Source: Carallia brachiata (Eukaryota; Streptophyta; Magnoliopsida; Malpighiales; Rhizophoraceae). Taken from it: a stretch of DNA of 64,000 bases. Positions 1-18,595 of this stretch are shown piece by piece. The stretch is taken from positions 6,757,855 through 6,821,854 of the forward strand of contig JADCRB010000007.1 in assembly GCA_021464245.1 (NCBI GenBank). Direction: 5' to 3'. Every line of letters begins with the position of its first letter. The stretch's first letter is position 1. The notes beneath the pieces are model-generated. The model was not told the DNA's origin. It made no database searches and saw only the letters and a program-made list of their open reading frames with translations. The position numbers and the translations under genes are program-made.

Positions 1-457
1 ATTGGCGGTTCAATCGACACGTTGTGATTAAAAAATCGGTAACGTCCAAATCTTACGCAATTTATGCTTTTTTTTTTTTGTTTTAAGTGCGGTAGTTGAT
101 TGAGCACTAATTAAGTTGTTGCCTTGTTGCTCCAACATTACTTGCTAACCATCTTGGAAGTGTAATATTAATCATCCTTGAACTCTAACCAATAATTTTT
201 AAATGGAGCCAAATTTTCGAAAAGGAAACCGAAAAGGTACAGCCCTTTAATTTGATTGATCATATAAAAGAGTCCATCATTAATCAGAATGAAGAAAATT
301 GTCTTTTCCAGATTACATATTTCAGCAGTCATAAGACTGATTGGCATATATTTCAATTACTAAAGTAACATGTTGCCTTTCCTTTTCCAATTCAGCGGCT
401 GAAGTAATACATGGAAATCAATTACAGCGCAGGATCAGTTTACTTATAATATACTGG

Positions 458-1180
458 TAAGGGGGTGTTTGGTTTAGATTAGTATATTACGTTTTATTTT
501 TTAAAAGTAAGAATATAGATGTTTGATAAATTTTTTAGTATTACTGTTTGATTCTATTTATTTATTTATTTGACTTCCTAACATCAGCTGATTGAAAAGC
601 AATTCCAAGTTGCTTTTTATTGCTTTTTAGATTACTTTTCACTTTTTATTAATAATAATAATAATTTATATACACTAAATTACTCTTAAAAAATATTTAT
701 ATAATTTTATTATCATTTTTTTACTTGACACATGAATTAAATATATTAATTTATTTTATAGTATATTAACTTTAATAATTTTTTTCAAGTATTCTTAAAT
801 AATATTTTTTAACTTCAATTTTTTTTTATATTGACATTTATAAAAAAAATCTCAAATATAATCATTTTCATCATTTAATAAAATTAACATTTTTTTAAAA
901 AGTTAAAAATTAAGTAAATAATTCTCAATATTATTTATAAAATATTATTTTAAAATATAAAATTATAAAATATAAAAAAAATTTTTAATATGATATATCT
1001 ACATAAATTATATTTTTAAATTAAATATTTCATTATTCAACAGTAACAGTAAATAAAATTAAGCAAATATTTCATTAATTTTATCAACAATCAACAACAG
1101 TAAGTAAGAATTAACAATTAATAATTAGTAACAATAATTAATAACAATAATATTTAACAGCTAATTTAAACAGGCTCTAA
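458..1180. mobile_element. PIF/Harbinger-like MITE in copy 1 with TAA target duplication
   Basis: Copy 2 is unoccupied at this point (around 11345-11365: cactaaaacag), while copy 1 has TAA at 458-460, about 717 bp of extra AT-rich DNA at 461-1177, then TAA again at 1178-1180. The ends are imperfect inverted repeats: GGGGGTGTTTGGTTTAGAT on the left and, read on the other strand, GAGCCTGTTTAAATTAGC on the right. A 3 bp TAA duplication with G-rich ends of this form is typical of Tourist/PIF-Harbinger MITEs. No coding capacity is visible, so it would depend on a transposase supplied elsewhere. Confidence 0.8.
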
Positions 1181-4009
1181 AACGGTAAAATGATTATATG
1201 TATACAACATTTGATTCAGATTCTGAATTTGAAAACAGAAAAATGTTTGGCATGTATAGCCTCCAGGGTCAGGATCAGGACAAGCCGGTCCGGCAGTTAG
1301 ATGCGTTGTTGTTTAGAATTAATGAACCTTCTGGATAGACGCATACAAATTAAATGCTTATTGTCTTGCCTCAAATATTCAATGCTGATGATACATAGTA
1401 TTCTTTATTTTAAATTGTTGTATGTGGTCTTGGCAAATTGCCCTTTCCCTTTATTTTTTTATAAGAAATAAAAGTATTCGTAAATATATTAATAATAATA
1501 ATTATAAATTGAGGTTAATTTTTATACTGTTAATATTTTCATTCAATTTCCAATTTCCAACGGCAAATTGCCTTTTCCATGCCAAACTTATATATTGATT
1601 TTAACATATTATATTTTAAAATAGTCGTTCGATGAAACTATTAATGACGTGGAAATAAAAGGCAAAAGTATAGGCTTAAAAACAAATGACGAAGAATTAA
1701 AGAATAAATTGAAATGGAGAGAGTGAAGAATAATTTTTGAAAAAAAATCATGCATTATGTTTAAAATAGGTAACTAATTAATGGTCTTATTATAATTGTT
1801 AATTTAAACTACAAATAGAAGGACCAAGACTAAGTAACTCAACTGCACAGGCTAGTTCAAATGGACAGCCAGAATGAAGTGCAAAGCACCAATTCATCGG
1901 TTCAAAGATCATATTTATAATACTTTTCTTCTTTAATAACGATTAACATCTAATCATTATTCTAAAAAAAATTTAATCATTATCAGTTAAATGATCATAT
2001 TTATACTTTCTTCTTTAATAACAAGTGACACTTAATCATTGTTCTAAAAAATATATATATAATCATTAATCAGACTAAACAAAAGACCAATAATTTTTTT
2101 TTATCAATTTATTTGAAAAATTGGACAGACACCTGGACGGGCCACCTAGATGAGCACAGACAGGTGGCATCTAGGTGGCCCCACCCAATGATAAAAAAAC
2201 CTTCTAGAAATTGATAATTGGAGGATAGAAGGGTGACTGGAAGAGAGAGAGAGAAAAAAGAAGCTACAAAAATAATAAGTGTGAGTATTATAATTACTTT
2301 TTTAAAAAATATAATATAAATAATAATTAAAAATAATATATAATAAATTTATAAATATATCTAAATAGATTATAATAAAAACAAACTACAATTAAAAAAA
2401 CAATCCGTCTGTCACCTGTACAACAGCACTTCCCATCCCTTATGTTTTTTTTTTTTTTTGACTTAACTGTAGGTTGTACACATAATTAAAAAAAAAAAAT
2501 TCAGCAAAACAAAAAAAAGAAAAAAACGAAGAACGCAGCCTTGTCAGGGACGCGTCGAAATGGCGCGTCCCTGTAGCGACTCCCGAAGATCGTGACGTAG
2601 AAGTGTGCACGGACAAAGCGTGAGCGTCACGGGCCGTAGAATTAGTTAGCCGTTCCAACGTACTTAATTGGACCACATGTGCTTCTCGTGCCTAGTGGCA
2701 CAATAACCAGCAAACTCGACCTCGACGCGCGTGCGCTGTGTCCTCTATCTCTCTACTCTGCAGTGCCAACCAGATTTCCATTTTCCGAATTCCGTTGTTT
2801 TTGAAGTCATGGACGAAAGCATCCAAAAGGCGAGTACCACTGGAATTTTGTACATTCGAGATTAGGACCTTTTGGTAGTTAAGTATTTTTATTATTTACG
2901 ACATTTATATCGTTTTTGTTGGTATTATCATGTGGACGGCAGAAAAAAATGGTGGCTGTCAGAGAAAAACAGGATAGCACAAAAAAATCACATCAAAATG
3001 TTTTACACACGGAACACTTTTTATTATTATTTTATTTAAAATTATTTAATATTCAATTTAATGAGTTGATTAATCTAAAGTGACCCGAATAAAATTTTAA
3101 AAGACGGTAAAAATTTTTATTTAAATATTTAACGTGATTATATTTTCAAGAATTTAAATTTGATACCTTAAATAAGTGATGACAGACTCTTATCATCTAT
3201 ATCAAAATCTGTTGATTTTTATAGTAACTTATTAATATTATTAATTATATTAGAGTGCATAATAGGACAAAAAAAAAAGATAAAATTAAAATTTTATATT
3301 ACACCATTAATATTTTATATGGTATGCTACAATGGATTTCATCGAAAGACATTGATGATTTTTAAGTTGCAATATATTTGTGATGTTCACCATTCCACGT
3401 TTAAAAAGGTCAACAAATTTTTATCATTTATTATTTCCACTGCAACAGAAGAACATTTTTCAAAATCAAGAACATGATCTGTAAACTTAAATATTTTTCA
3501 CGTTAATTCGATGATTGATAAGCTCTGTTGAATTCTCATCTCACCATTCACGCACCAAAACGAACGTAAACACATTAAAAAGACTCAGTTATATAAAAAT
3601 ATAATAAAAATTATTAAAATACATAATCAATTTAACGATTTATTATTTTTAACTCAATAAATGTTTCACTAACTTCAACACATTATAAGGACTTCACTGC
3701 ACGTCCAACTCATTATTGTGTAGCTATCAAGTGTTTCCGTATTTAGAAAATTAGCAAATAAATTAAGATAAGAGGGAAATATTAAGGTCGCATGGCTACA
3801 GAGACATATTTGGGACAGGACGCGTCGCCTCATTGGTCTGTGATGCACAATCGGATAACCAAAACCTTCCGTCTCATCTTCACATGAAAATTACGTGTCA
3901 TAATTTGCCACCTACTTTTTTATTTTATTTTATTTTATTTTTTTGAGAGAGGCGACCTATTTTTTTCTTTAAATTATCCAGGTTCTCACCATCATTCTGC
4001 ACGACTGTT
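1181..4009. other. Intergenic DNA upstream of INT1 copy 1
   Basis: No gene is supported here. The stretch is AT-rich apart from a GC-richer island at about 2520-2760 containing acgcgtcgaaatggcgcgtc, conserved at 18368-18560 in copy 2. About 200 bp at 3024-3222 is absent from copy 2 and is bordered by TTTTTA on both sides, so it is either a small insertion here or a loss in copy 2. Copy 2 carries a 5.7 kb element at the position equivalent to about 2195. Confidence 0.6.
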
Positions 4010-4529
4010 TTTTTACAAGAGGAAAGGAAAGCACCCAGGAATCACGGAGGGGAGGAGAAATTTCCGTCTATTTTTTCGGAGAAATTTTTTTCTTTCAAGA
4101 TTGTTTTCCCGAGAATCAAACAGCAGAAGAAATCTCACACAAAACAGGGAAATCTCTGTCGAAAGCTAAAAACCCAGCTGGCTCTGCCCTTTTCTTTTCT
4201 TCATTTCGTTTTCAGTTTCAACGATCCTCCGAAATTTCTTTCTTTCCTTCCTTCCTGCCGTTCGAAAAGGACAACTGATTAAAAAAAAAGAAAAAGCGTC
4301 TAAAACCCTAATAAATCTTTTGGGGGAATTTGCAAAGTCCCTTCTGGGTGGCTGCGAAAAGTCAATTACTTGAGAAAGTTTGATTCTTTCTTCTTCTTCT
4401 TCTTTTAAGTGTTTCAAGAAGAGAAGGAAAATTGAAAGAGAGTGAAACTGGGTTTAAATATTGTTTCTTTCTTCTTTTTTTCTAGTGTTCAGTGTAAGAA
4501 AGTGTTGATCTTTCTAAGTCAATTTGTTA
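3780..4529 (+). promoter_or_regulatory. Putative promoter and 5' leader of INT1 copy 1
   Basis: This block is strongly conserved with 19975-20782 in copy 2. It contains a reverse CCAAT box (cattggtctg near 3831), an ACGT-core motif (ttacgtgtca near 3893), and then a pyrimidine-rich leader with (TTC)n tracts near 4388-4410 and 4465-4485, as is common in plant 5' untranslated regions. No convincing TATA box or transcription start could be fixed. Confidence 0.4.
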
Positions 4530-10100
<5,571 letters not shown>

Positions 10101-10229
10101 GAGTGTTGAATAGGGAGAGTGAGTATCCATTAAAAGATTTTAAGTTAGTATATTTGCCTGTAGGTGTTTGTGGACGGGTGTTTCCATTATTATCATATCA
10201 GCCTGAGCCTTCTTTTTGAGGTTTAGACC

Positions 10230-10883
10230 TTGAGCCGATACCCTTTTCGTATTGAATTCACTTCTCTGTCTCATCTCTCGAAGGGTAGTGTTGTGGCAAA
10301 TTACACAATTACACCTGTGTCGCCACGATAACCCAATCAGTCATAGGATAGGAATTAAAGTTCAATTCATATTTCGAGTGCTGTCGTTGATTTTTTAGAA
10401 TCTACCCAAATTTGTGTGTGTTTTGTTTCAATCATTCATGATAGTTAATCGATTCCATTATAAGATTATGGCGGTGTACATATGGGTCAAGGAGGAGATG
10501 ATGAAGAGGCCCACTTGAGAAAGACAAAGAAAGCCAGATTTTTTTTTTTTTTTTGAATATTTTTGTTTGAAATGAATGTCAAAATATATATTACCATTAA
10601 AAGAGAAAATTTAGAAGATTTAGAAGATTGAGAAGCGAATTTGTGACCTCTCTTTTAGTGTAGTGTCAGTAAACTGGCAATTCTAAACAATCAGCTTTAA
10701 AGACTTGAAAATTATATGAGATAAGAAGTGTGATAGTTTATTATTTGTGAAAGGATAGAAACTTAGGAAAAATAATTTTTGATAAAAATTATGAATATTA
10801 AAACAATTAATCTTATTGCTTAGGTCATAGTCTGACGAATTTATATCGTATTGAAGCATAATTAGCACATGGGTGAATTTGAT
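10230..10883. other. Spacer between the two duplication units
   Basis: This stretch has no counterpart after copy 2. It begins downstream of the copy 1 gene, where similarity to copy 2 ends, and runs to the point where the upstream sequence restarts. It holds no convincing coding sequence, only the probable 3' untranslated end of INT1, a T16 run near 10540 and AT-rich DNA. Confidence 0.6.
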
Positions 10884-13194
10884 TATTGGTAGTTCAATCG
10901 AACATGTTGTGATTAAAAAATGGGCAACGTCCAAAGCTTAAGCAATTTATACTTTTTTTTTTTCGGTGAGTGCGGCGATTGATTGAGCACTAATCAAGTT
11001 GTTGCCTTGTGGCTCCATCATTACTTGTCATATTTGCCATTAACCAACTTGGAATTGTATTACTAATAATCCTTGAACTATAGTCAATAAGTTTCAGACG
11101 GAGCTAAACTTTCGAAAAGGAAACCGAAAAAGTTACAACCCTTTGATGTGATTGACCATATAAAAGAGTCCATCATTAAGCAAAATGAAGAAAGTATCTT
11201 TCCAGATTACATATTTGAGCAATCATAATACTGTGATTGGCATATATTTAAATTACTACAGTGATATGTTGCCTTTCCTTTTCCAATTCAGCAGCTGAAG
11301 TAATATATGGAAATCAATTACAGGGCAGGATCAGTTCACTTATAATATACCACTAAAACAGTAAAACGATTATATGTATACAACATTTGATTTAGACTGA
11401 ATTTGAAAACAGAAAAATGTTTGGCATGTATAGCCTCCAGGGTCAGGATCAGGACAAGCTGCCCCAGCAGTGAGCTGCGTTGTTGTTTATAATTAATTGA
11501 ACCTTCTGGATATACGCATACAAATTAAATGCTTATTGTCCTGCCTTAAATATTCAATGCTGATGCTACATAGTATTCTTTGTTTTAAATTGTTGTATGT
11601 GGTCTTGGCAAATTGCCCTTTCCTTGTCTTTTTTTTTAATAAGAAAAAAAAATATTTACAAATACATTAATTATAGTATCTGTAAATTAAGATTAATTCT
11701 TATATTGTTAATATTCTCATTCAACTTCTAGTGATAAATTGCCGTTTTCCTGACAAACTTATATATTGATTTTAACATACTGTATGTTAAACTAGTTATT
11801 CGATGAAACTATTAATGACGTAATAAAAAAAAAAACAAAGCAAAAGTATAGGCTTAAAAACAAATGACGAAAGAAAAGAATCAATTGAAATGGAGAGAGT
11901 GACGATTAATTTTAGAAAAAAAAATCATGCATTACGTTTAAAATAGGTAACTAATTAATGATCTTATTATAATTGTTAATTTAAACTACAAATACAAGGA
12001 CCAAGACCAACAAACTCACCTGCTTAGGCTAGTTCGAATGGTCAGCCAAAATGAAGTGCAAAGCACCAATTCATCGGTTAAAAGATCATATTTGTACTCT
12101 TCTTTAATAACGATTAACATCTAATCATTGTTCTAAAAAAAAGCTAATTATTAATCGGACTAAACAAAAGACCAGCAATTTTTTTTTATCAATTTGTTTG
12201 GAAAATTGGACAGACACGTGGACGGGCCACCTAGATGAGCACAGACAGGTGGCACCTAGGTGGCCCCCACCCAATAACTAAAATGGAAATAGTAAATGGC
12301 CAGACCCAACTATCTAGATGAAGTTCATACTGAATAAAAAATAGATGTAAAAGAATAAAATTAGAGTTTAAAAGGATAGGGTGAAATAAAAAATAGTTAA
12401 AAAAAGAGCGGGTATAGAAGATGTAATTTTTCATATTCTCACCAAGTTTCGGAACACAACTGGGAAAAAACATAGGGAAATTTTGGGGAGGGGTATAGCT
12501 GGGAAAAGAGAGAAGGGGTCATCAAACATAAAGCTGCGCTAAATGTGGGAGAAGTAAATGAATGTGTAGCTAGAAAGTAAGGGCTCAAGGAGGCGGAAGA
12601 CAACAAAATATGGGCTGCAATCGGAAGGGGAGCACTGAAATCTGAAGAATTTGCTAAAAGTATAGTTGGGAAAGCTAGAAGATGAGTTATATTTCATTTA
12701 AGCAAAACAATTAAGCAATGTGTTTGTGCAAACTAGAAATGATTGAGAAAAAATAAAAGGAGGCCCAGTGACTAGAAGTAATTGGAAAAGATAGGAAAAG
12801 TGAAAGCGTAATTATATTAGTAAAAGCCTTGTAATTTACAAATGGGCATAAGTAATAATATAGTGAGAAAGTTAGAAAGCAAGTGGTGAGAATGTGAAGC
12901 TAGAAAGTTATGGAATGATAAGATATTTGGTAGAGAAAACGAGTTAGAATTGGTAAAGTATCCTTAGAAGTAAAGCCGATAAGGGTGTTGAAGTGGACAT
13001 GAAAATGAGTAACATGATAAATAATTAGACAAGTATATGCAAATTTGCAATTGCATTAATTGTGGGACATATAATTGAATGCAAATAAGAATTGTTGGAA
13101 AGTATTGTAATTAACTTTGAATTGGTGAACTGCATGTGTAAGGTAGTAACGGTGAACAAGAGCAATGAGCAATAATAGCACTGTAAGGGGAAAT

Positions 13195-13603
13195 GTTGAT
13201 GCTCTAGAAACTAGTGGGGGCATTGGTGAATGGGGTAATACAATGGAGGTATTTGGAAGTGAGGAGAAAACAGTCGTTGTTGAAGAACCGAGAGTTGGAA
13301 TGGGTTTTTCTGAATATAGAAGAGTTGTATGATTTTTACAATAAGTATACAAAAGTAAAAAGATTTGGCATTTCGAAGCGTGGGGTGAGAAAGGATGGGC
13401 TGACAGGCGAACATAGGTGGATGATAATTACTTGCAACAAAAGACGCGAGCACAAGACAAAGGGGAGCAATATATTGTCACGGTGTCCTGGGGGGAGGTT
13501 AGGATGCAAAGCTCGAGTAAGTTGTGTCAAGCATGCTGGCATATGGGTGATAAGTAAAGTCAATTTAGTACACAATCAAAAGGTTAGTCCAGGCCAATCT
13601 TGA
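13195..13603 (+). pseudogene. FAR1/FRS-type DNA-binding domain fragment (MULE transposase N-terminus)
   Basis: Reading from about 13195, one frame gives an acidic leader ending VEEPRVGM. After an extra G near 13300 the neighbouring frame continues with NIEELYDFYNKYTKVKRFGI, then ITCNKR, CPGGRLGCKARVSC, IWVISKVNLVHN and KVSPGQS before a stop at 13601-13603. This order is that of the FAR1 zinc-finger domain found at the N-terminus of mudrA-type transposases and of FAR1/FHY3 proteins. The last HNH ligand pair reads HNQ, so one zinc ligand appears lost. The catalytic DDE region and SWIM finger that should follow are absent. It is therefore a truncated, frameshifted remnant with no expected activity. 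Confidence 0.72.
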
Positions 13604-14954
13604 TACATAAGGCATCCTACTTGTTCTCCTCTCCTTTCCCTACATTCTGGTTGCCCAAGCATAGAGCTGTGCCTCTCTTTTTGAGAGTCGAACGGTGGGT
13701 ATAAGGGTTAGGACATCAAATTCTTTTGCCTTTTCATTTATGGTACTCTTATGAGTACGTCTCTTCCTCTTTCTCACAGCCGACCTTTCACTTGTCATAG
13801 GACTCTCAAGAATCAATTTCCCTCATGTATGCTTCTTTACTCACCATGTATGGGTTGCATGCTCTAAAAACAATTATCATATATCACTATTATAAACTAT
13901 ATGCCATAAACTTTATACTTCATTATATGTCACACAAATTTACATATCTACTAAGCCCCGTGTTATGAACATGATAGAGTAATTCACTTATAAACTTAGC
14001 TTATATTAGTTTGCTTATTTGACACATACTTGACATCTCAGCGCCTTCTTTTTGCACCAGCCCGAAGTTAGTTGACGGAGACATAGTACGACTACCTTGG
14101 GATGGCTCTATGAACTTACGACCATTTTTACCTTCTTTACTCCGTTTATGCCCTCCATCACATTTACCCAACTGCTTCTGCACTGGTTCCTCACTTAACA
14201 CCCAAATGTCAAAATAAGAATTCTTTCTCAGTTATTGGTGGTTTTGCGCATAATATACTTGTATACACTCAATCAACGCATATTCCTCATAATTAAATAT
14301 TGTATAACCCAACCACTTTTTTAGCACATTTGACCATTTGCTTGCCTATTACCCTATATTCAAGGCATGCCTTCACACCACCTTGCATCGTCCTCCCACC
14401 AGGATTGGCATATTCGTACCCAGCATTATGTTTCGCTTTTGCTTCCTCCTTACGTTCACCTGGCCTAGTAGTTAACCTACCACCTTTGACACCATCGTGC
14501 CTGTGACTTTCACAAGTTATTTTACATGAAATCCCACCACTTCCACTATCGGTTCTGCTTCTCATTAACAAAACCATATCACCTACATTATATTAGCATA
14601 ATACATGCTTCTCAATAAATAACTACAACAAAACTGCTTCCTATTTTACCATATTACTTGCCTGAATCTGCAACAATTTTAATAGCTTTGTTCTTATTCT
14701 AATTATGCCTACTTTCCTTACTCCTACCACAGACCTCCTCAACTTGACAATTTGCCATCTTCTCTGCTAGGTCATGACTATCACATGTCATTTCATCTGC
14801 ATATTTGCCATTTGAAACAGTGCCATCTTTTTTTGCAACAATAACCATCATTTAACAAATTATTACCAACAATATTGCTTTTTAACCGTAGCTATATCAT
14901 TCCACTACCTTCCTTAATCAAATATTGCATATTACATTTATAATTACAATTATT

Positions 14955-17018
14955 CTACTTACCTGCATTGTTTCTTCCTTCTTTTGTTTTATTCAAGTGA
15001 CATGTCCCTGACATTTGTGACTGTACTCTGTCACTCTCCCTTCCCTTTGCCTTGATACCATTTTCTCCTTCCTCTTGCTTCTTGTTTCTATCAAACCTCT
15101 TTCCCCTCTTTTGTTTCTTCCTCAAACCAATTGTATTACTCAACTTCCTCGAAAGTTCTGCACTTAATGCTCGTATGTGCTTCTCAACCATTTTCGTTGT
15201 TAACTCTGCAACATCCTTAGCAATTGATACTTCCAACAAGCAACCACCAAACTCTTCGAAAATATTTTTTTTATTCGTCCTCAACTGTAGCCCCACTGTT
15301 TGTACGTCAAAACATAAACACAAATTAATATCTCACAATACTTACCACATAAATTCTATAACTATAGAGTCATCTGTAATACCTGTTGGGGATTAAATTT
15401 AGTATATTCTTCCTCCATTTTCATTCGTCATCTGACCCTTCAAATGTCCTAGAACTTCAAAGGAGTGTTGCTTGCTAGGACGCTTCTCAAATTTCATAGA
15501 GGGAAACCTTTCAAAATAGAATACCTATTTTGCAAACAATCATAGTTATGCCTTAGTCTCCATATTTTTTCCAACAATTTTTCATCATACTTATTATTTA
15601 ACCAACCATTTAGCTTACCATTAAGAATAGGAGGCAGCCACCAATGTTTTGTTTTCTACCTTCATTTGACCTTTTCCTATCACCTAAGCTGAAGGCCTTC
15701 ACCTCTTCGCATAACCACTCATGAACAAAGTCCTTCCATCTGTATCTTTTCGCATCACTTACATCTCCCACCATATTATATAACTTAGGTGATGGACTTT
15801 GTAGAACAGATCCAAGAGCCAACAGTAAAAATGCCTACTTCAACGCAATTTTTTCCATCCCAGACCTTATTAACACTTCCTCAAGGGCCTTGAAATTTAG
15901 CCTTTGGTCATCAGATCTCCCACGGGAATTATTCCTCTGCTTCTGCCTTTTCCCTTCCTCTTGCTTATTTTCTTCACCAATCTGCTTCTCAACCTCCTGC
16001 AACCGTTTCGCCACTTCTTTACCAACTTTCTTGTCACACAGCAACCCTACACCACTGTTAGGTATCCCCATCAACTTTGCCACATCATTACTCCTAATAA
16101 TTTAACAGTGACCGCGAATAATCAGTTCACAAGTAAATGGATCAAAATGCCCCAACAACTTCATCACAAAGCACTTCCGCATATTACCACATCTCATCTC
16201 ACTGAATGCCTTGAATCCCATTTCAAAAATTACCATTTTTAATTGTGACCTCTTACCAAATTGTCGTACAAGCCTCATTATTTGTTGCGGACAACACTTT
16301 GAATAATATAAAACCTGCATTACATACATTCAATCTTATGTTAATAACCTTCTCTGGATATTCCTAACTTAAATCCAATATGCACCAACTTTCAACTAAC
16401 CTTTTTAGCTTTACTATTAGAAGACTTCCCATTTGTTTTGCTTCCTTCCCCATCATCTTCTTGCCTACAGTGTAATGCTTCTGCCTCTTTCTTATATCTT
16501 TCCTGTCCACACTCATCCAACTCTCTCTATGCCTCGACCACTTTACAATCTAGTTCTTCCTGCAAATAAATTCAATTACAATTATTATTCCCTGATTTTT
16601 TTCTTCTTCAATCCCTATTTATTTTCATATACTTCTTTTCTGTCGTCATTTCTTGTGCGAGACTTACTTTGGATTGCTTCTTTACTCTTTACCACCGCGC
16701 GCTTGCTTCACCATATACCACTTCTTATAGAAATTATTTAGAAAACCATATATAAAAAGTTTGCTTCTTTTTTTTTTAATTTTTAAAAACAAAACTTCCT
16801 TTAACATCCCTCTTTACTTACTCAAAACAATTAAATGCATTTGCCATCTTCTGTCTTTCCCTTACTTGGTTTTTCACTCCCTTAGATTGCCTTCCACCAT
16901 TTTCATTGCTTTCCTCACAAGCATCTTCAACACTTTCCGATTCTTCGTACCCCTCCTCGTTGTCATCTTCTTCGCCAGATGCCTCAATTTCGTATTCTGG
17001 ATCACTCTCCTGCCCCAT
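14955..17018 (-). pseudogene. Decayed plant-mobile-domain (DUF1985-like) gene carried by the MULE
   Basis: Read on the minus strand, pieces follow in a sensible order: an acidic Glu/Asp/Ser-rich start (17018-16818), a charged exon ending in a Lys-rich SKAKK and a donor (about 16565-16402), a domain with MRLVRQFGKR, FDPFTCELIIRG, SNDVAKLMGIP and ALGSVLQSPSPKLY (16329-15610), a donor after GGCLLFLM, an acceptor near 15530 followed by VFYFERFPSMKFEKRP, and a basic exon (15323-14955). This pattern is familiar from plant transposon genes that often end in a Ulp1-like C48 peptidase, but no peptidase domain was recognised down to 14000. In-frame stops interrupt it at HC*II (about 16105) and K*AFL (about 15834), so it is non-functional as read. 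The family name is a recollection from motif pattern, not a search result. Confidence 0.6.
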
Positions 17019-18595
17019 TCTTCTTCTACTTCACTCACATGCCCTTGCACTTGCAGTACACAAATAATGTTCCTAATATTCATTGCTTTTCACCATAACT
17101 TTCCTCCTAACAACTACTTATACACATATATGACTTTTCCACACTAGTAACACTCATACATTACCAATTACACACATTAAATAATAGTTTTTTTTATCTA
17201 ACACTATCAGGCATTATACACTATTACGCATGCTATTACTATCAATTATATTATCAAAATATGAATTTTTTCAAATTTCATAATAATGTGCACTACATCA
17301 CTTTCAATTCATTCCTTTTCCCCACATTTTCTCTATTTTTAACTTTTTTTTTCACATTTCTAACCTCACAAACACAATCTTACCTCAAATTATTGCTTCT
17401 AATCCCCACCTGGAACAGCAAAACACTCTTCTTACTCCTTAAATGCAACAAACAGAGCACTTTCTTCAGAATTTGACCACAAAGACCAATCTTTTCCTTC
17501 TTCGTCCACCAATCCTGCCCCTTTTCCAAACACCAATTGTGGCACCAATTGATTACCTTCGTGTTCGCTTCTCAAGATACAAATCGAACACCGTGTACTG
17601 CCTCTCATTCTCTCTGTCGCTCTACCAAACTATACTCATTTTATTTTACAATACTTGGGTTTCCATTTTTTTCTTACCTTATCTCTCCAACATCTGTTTC
17701 CTCCCCATGCATTAGCTCCACAATCTCTAACGTTTCGTTTTCTTCCTCAACTTCCTTCACTTCCTTTTTCCACTCACTCTTTACAATTACTTTGCCCCTT
17801 ACCCAATCAATATGTTTTTTTCTGCCCTCCGTTTGTCCCGACTTTTCATATCCCGATTTTTAATTTCAAATTCAACAAAAAACCTTACTAGCCCTGTCCT
17901 CTCATTTTTTTAATATTTTATTATTTTAACTTTTGTGGGCCACTGTGTTGACATGACATCGAAATTTTTTTTGTCATGTAAATTTGGCCATGTAATGCCC
18001 CTCTAATAAAAAAGTCTCTTAAAAATTGATAATTGGAGGGTAGAAGAGTAAGGGGTGACTGGAAGTGATAGAGAGAAAAAAAAGAAGCTACAAAAATAAT
18101 AAATATGAGTGGTACAATTATTTTTTAAAAAAATATAATATGAGTGGTACAATTATTTTTTTAAAAAATATAATATAAATAATAATTAAAATTACTATAT
18201 AATAAATTTATAAATATATCCAAACAAACTAAAACAATCCGTCTGTCACTTGTACAGCAGCACTTCCCTACCCCCAGTTTTTTTTTTTTTTAAACTTAAC
18301 TGTAGGCAGTACCCCTAATTAAAAAGAAAAAAAATTCAGCAAAAAAAAGAAGAATGGAGCTTGGTCAGGGACGCGTCGAAATGGCGCGTCCTTGTAGGGA
18401 CTCCTAAAGATCGTGACGTAGATGCGTGCACGGACAAAGCATGGGCGTCACGGGCCGCAGAATTATTTAGCCGTTCCAATGTACTTAATTGGACCACATA
18501 CGTTTCTCGTGTCTAGTGGCACAACAACCAGCAAGCTCGACCTCGACGCGCGTGCACTGTGTCCTCTGTCTCTCTAATCTTGATTGCCAACTAGA

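Larger units (their letters stand above)
12282..18004. mobile_element. Mutator-like (MULE) element inserted in copy 2 promoter region
   Basis: Copy 1 is continuous at about 2190-2205, whereas copy 2 is interrupted by about 5.7 kb. The borders read AATAACTAA (12273-12281) and AATAAAAAA (18005-18013), consistent with a decayed 9 bp target duplication. Just inside are imperfect inverted repeats: GGAAATAGTAAATGGCCA on the left and, on the other strand, GGGGCATTACATGGCCA on the right. A 9 bp duplication and a FAR1-type zinc finger both fit a Mutator-like element. The element also has a reverse-strand gene remnant. No DDE transposase core or SWIM finger was found, so it is probably not autonomous. 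Confidence 0.75.

Noticed and set aside
3024..3222. 200 bp present only in copy 1, bordered by TTTTTA.
   Set aside because: The flanking repeat is short and low complexity, so insertion cannot be told from deletion in copy 2; it is not listed as a mobile element.
16433..17891. Several overlapping + strand open frames rich in Phe, Ser and Leu (16433-16741, 16761-17147, 17443-17891).
   Set aside because: They are antisense shadows of the reverse-strand transposon gene and its flanks, with low-complexity composition and no family resemblance.
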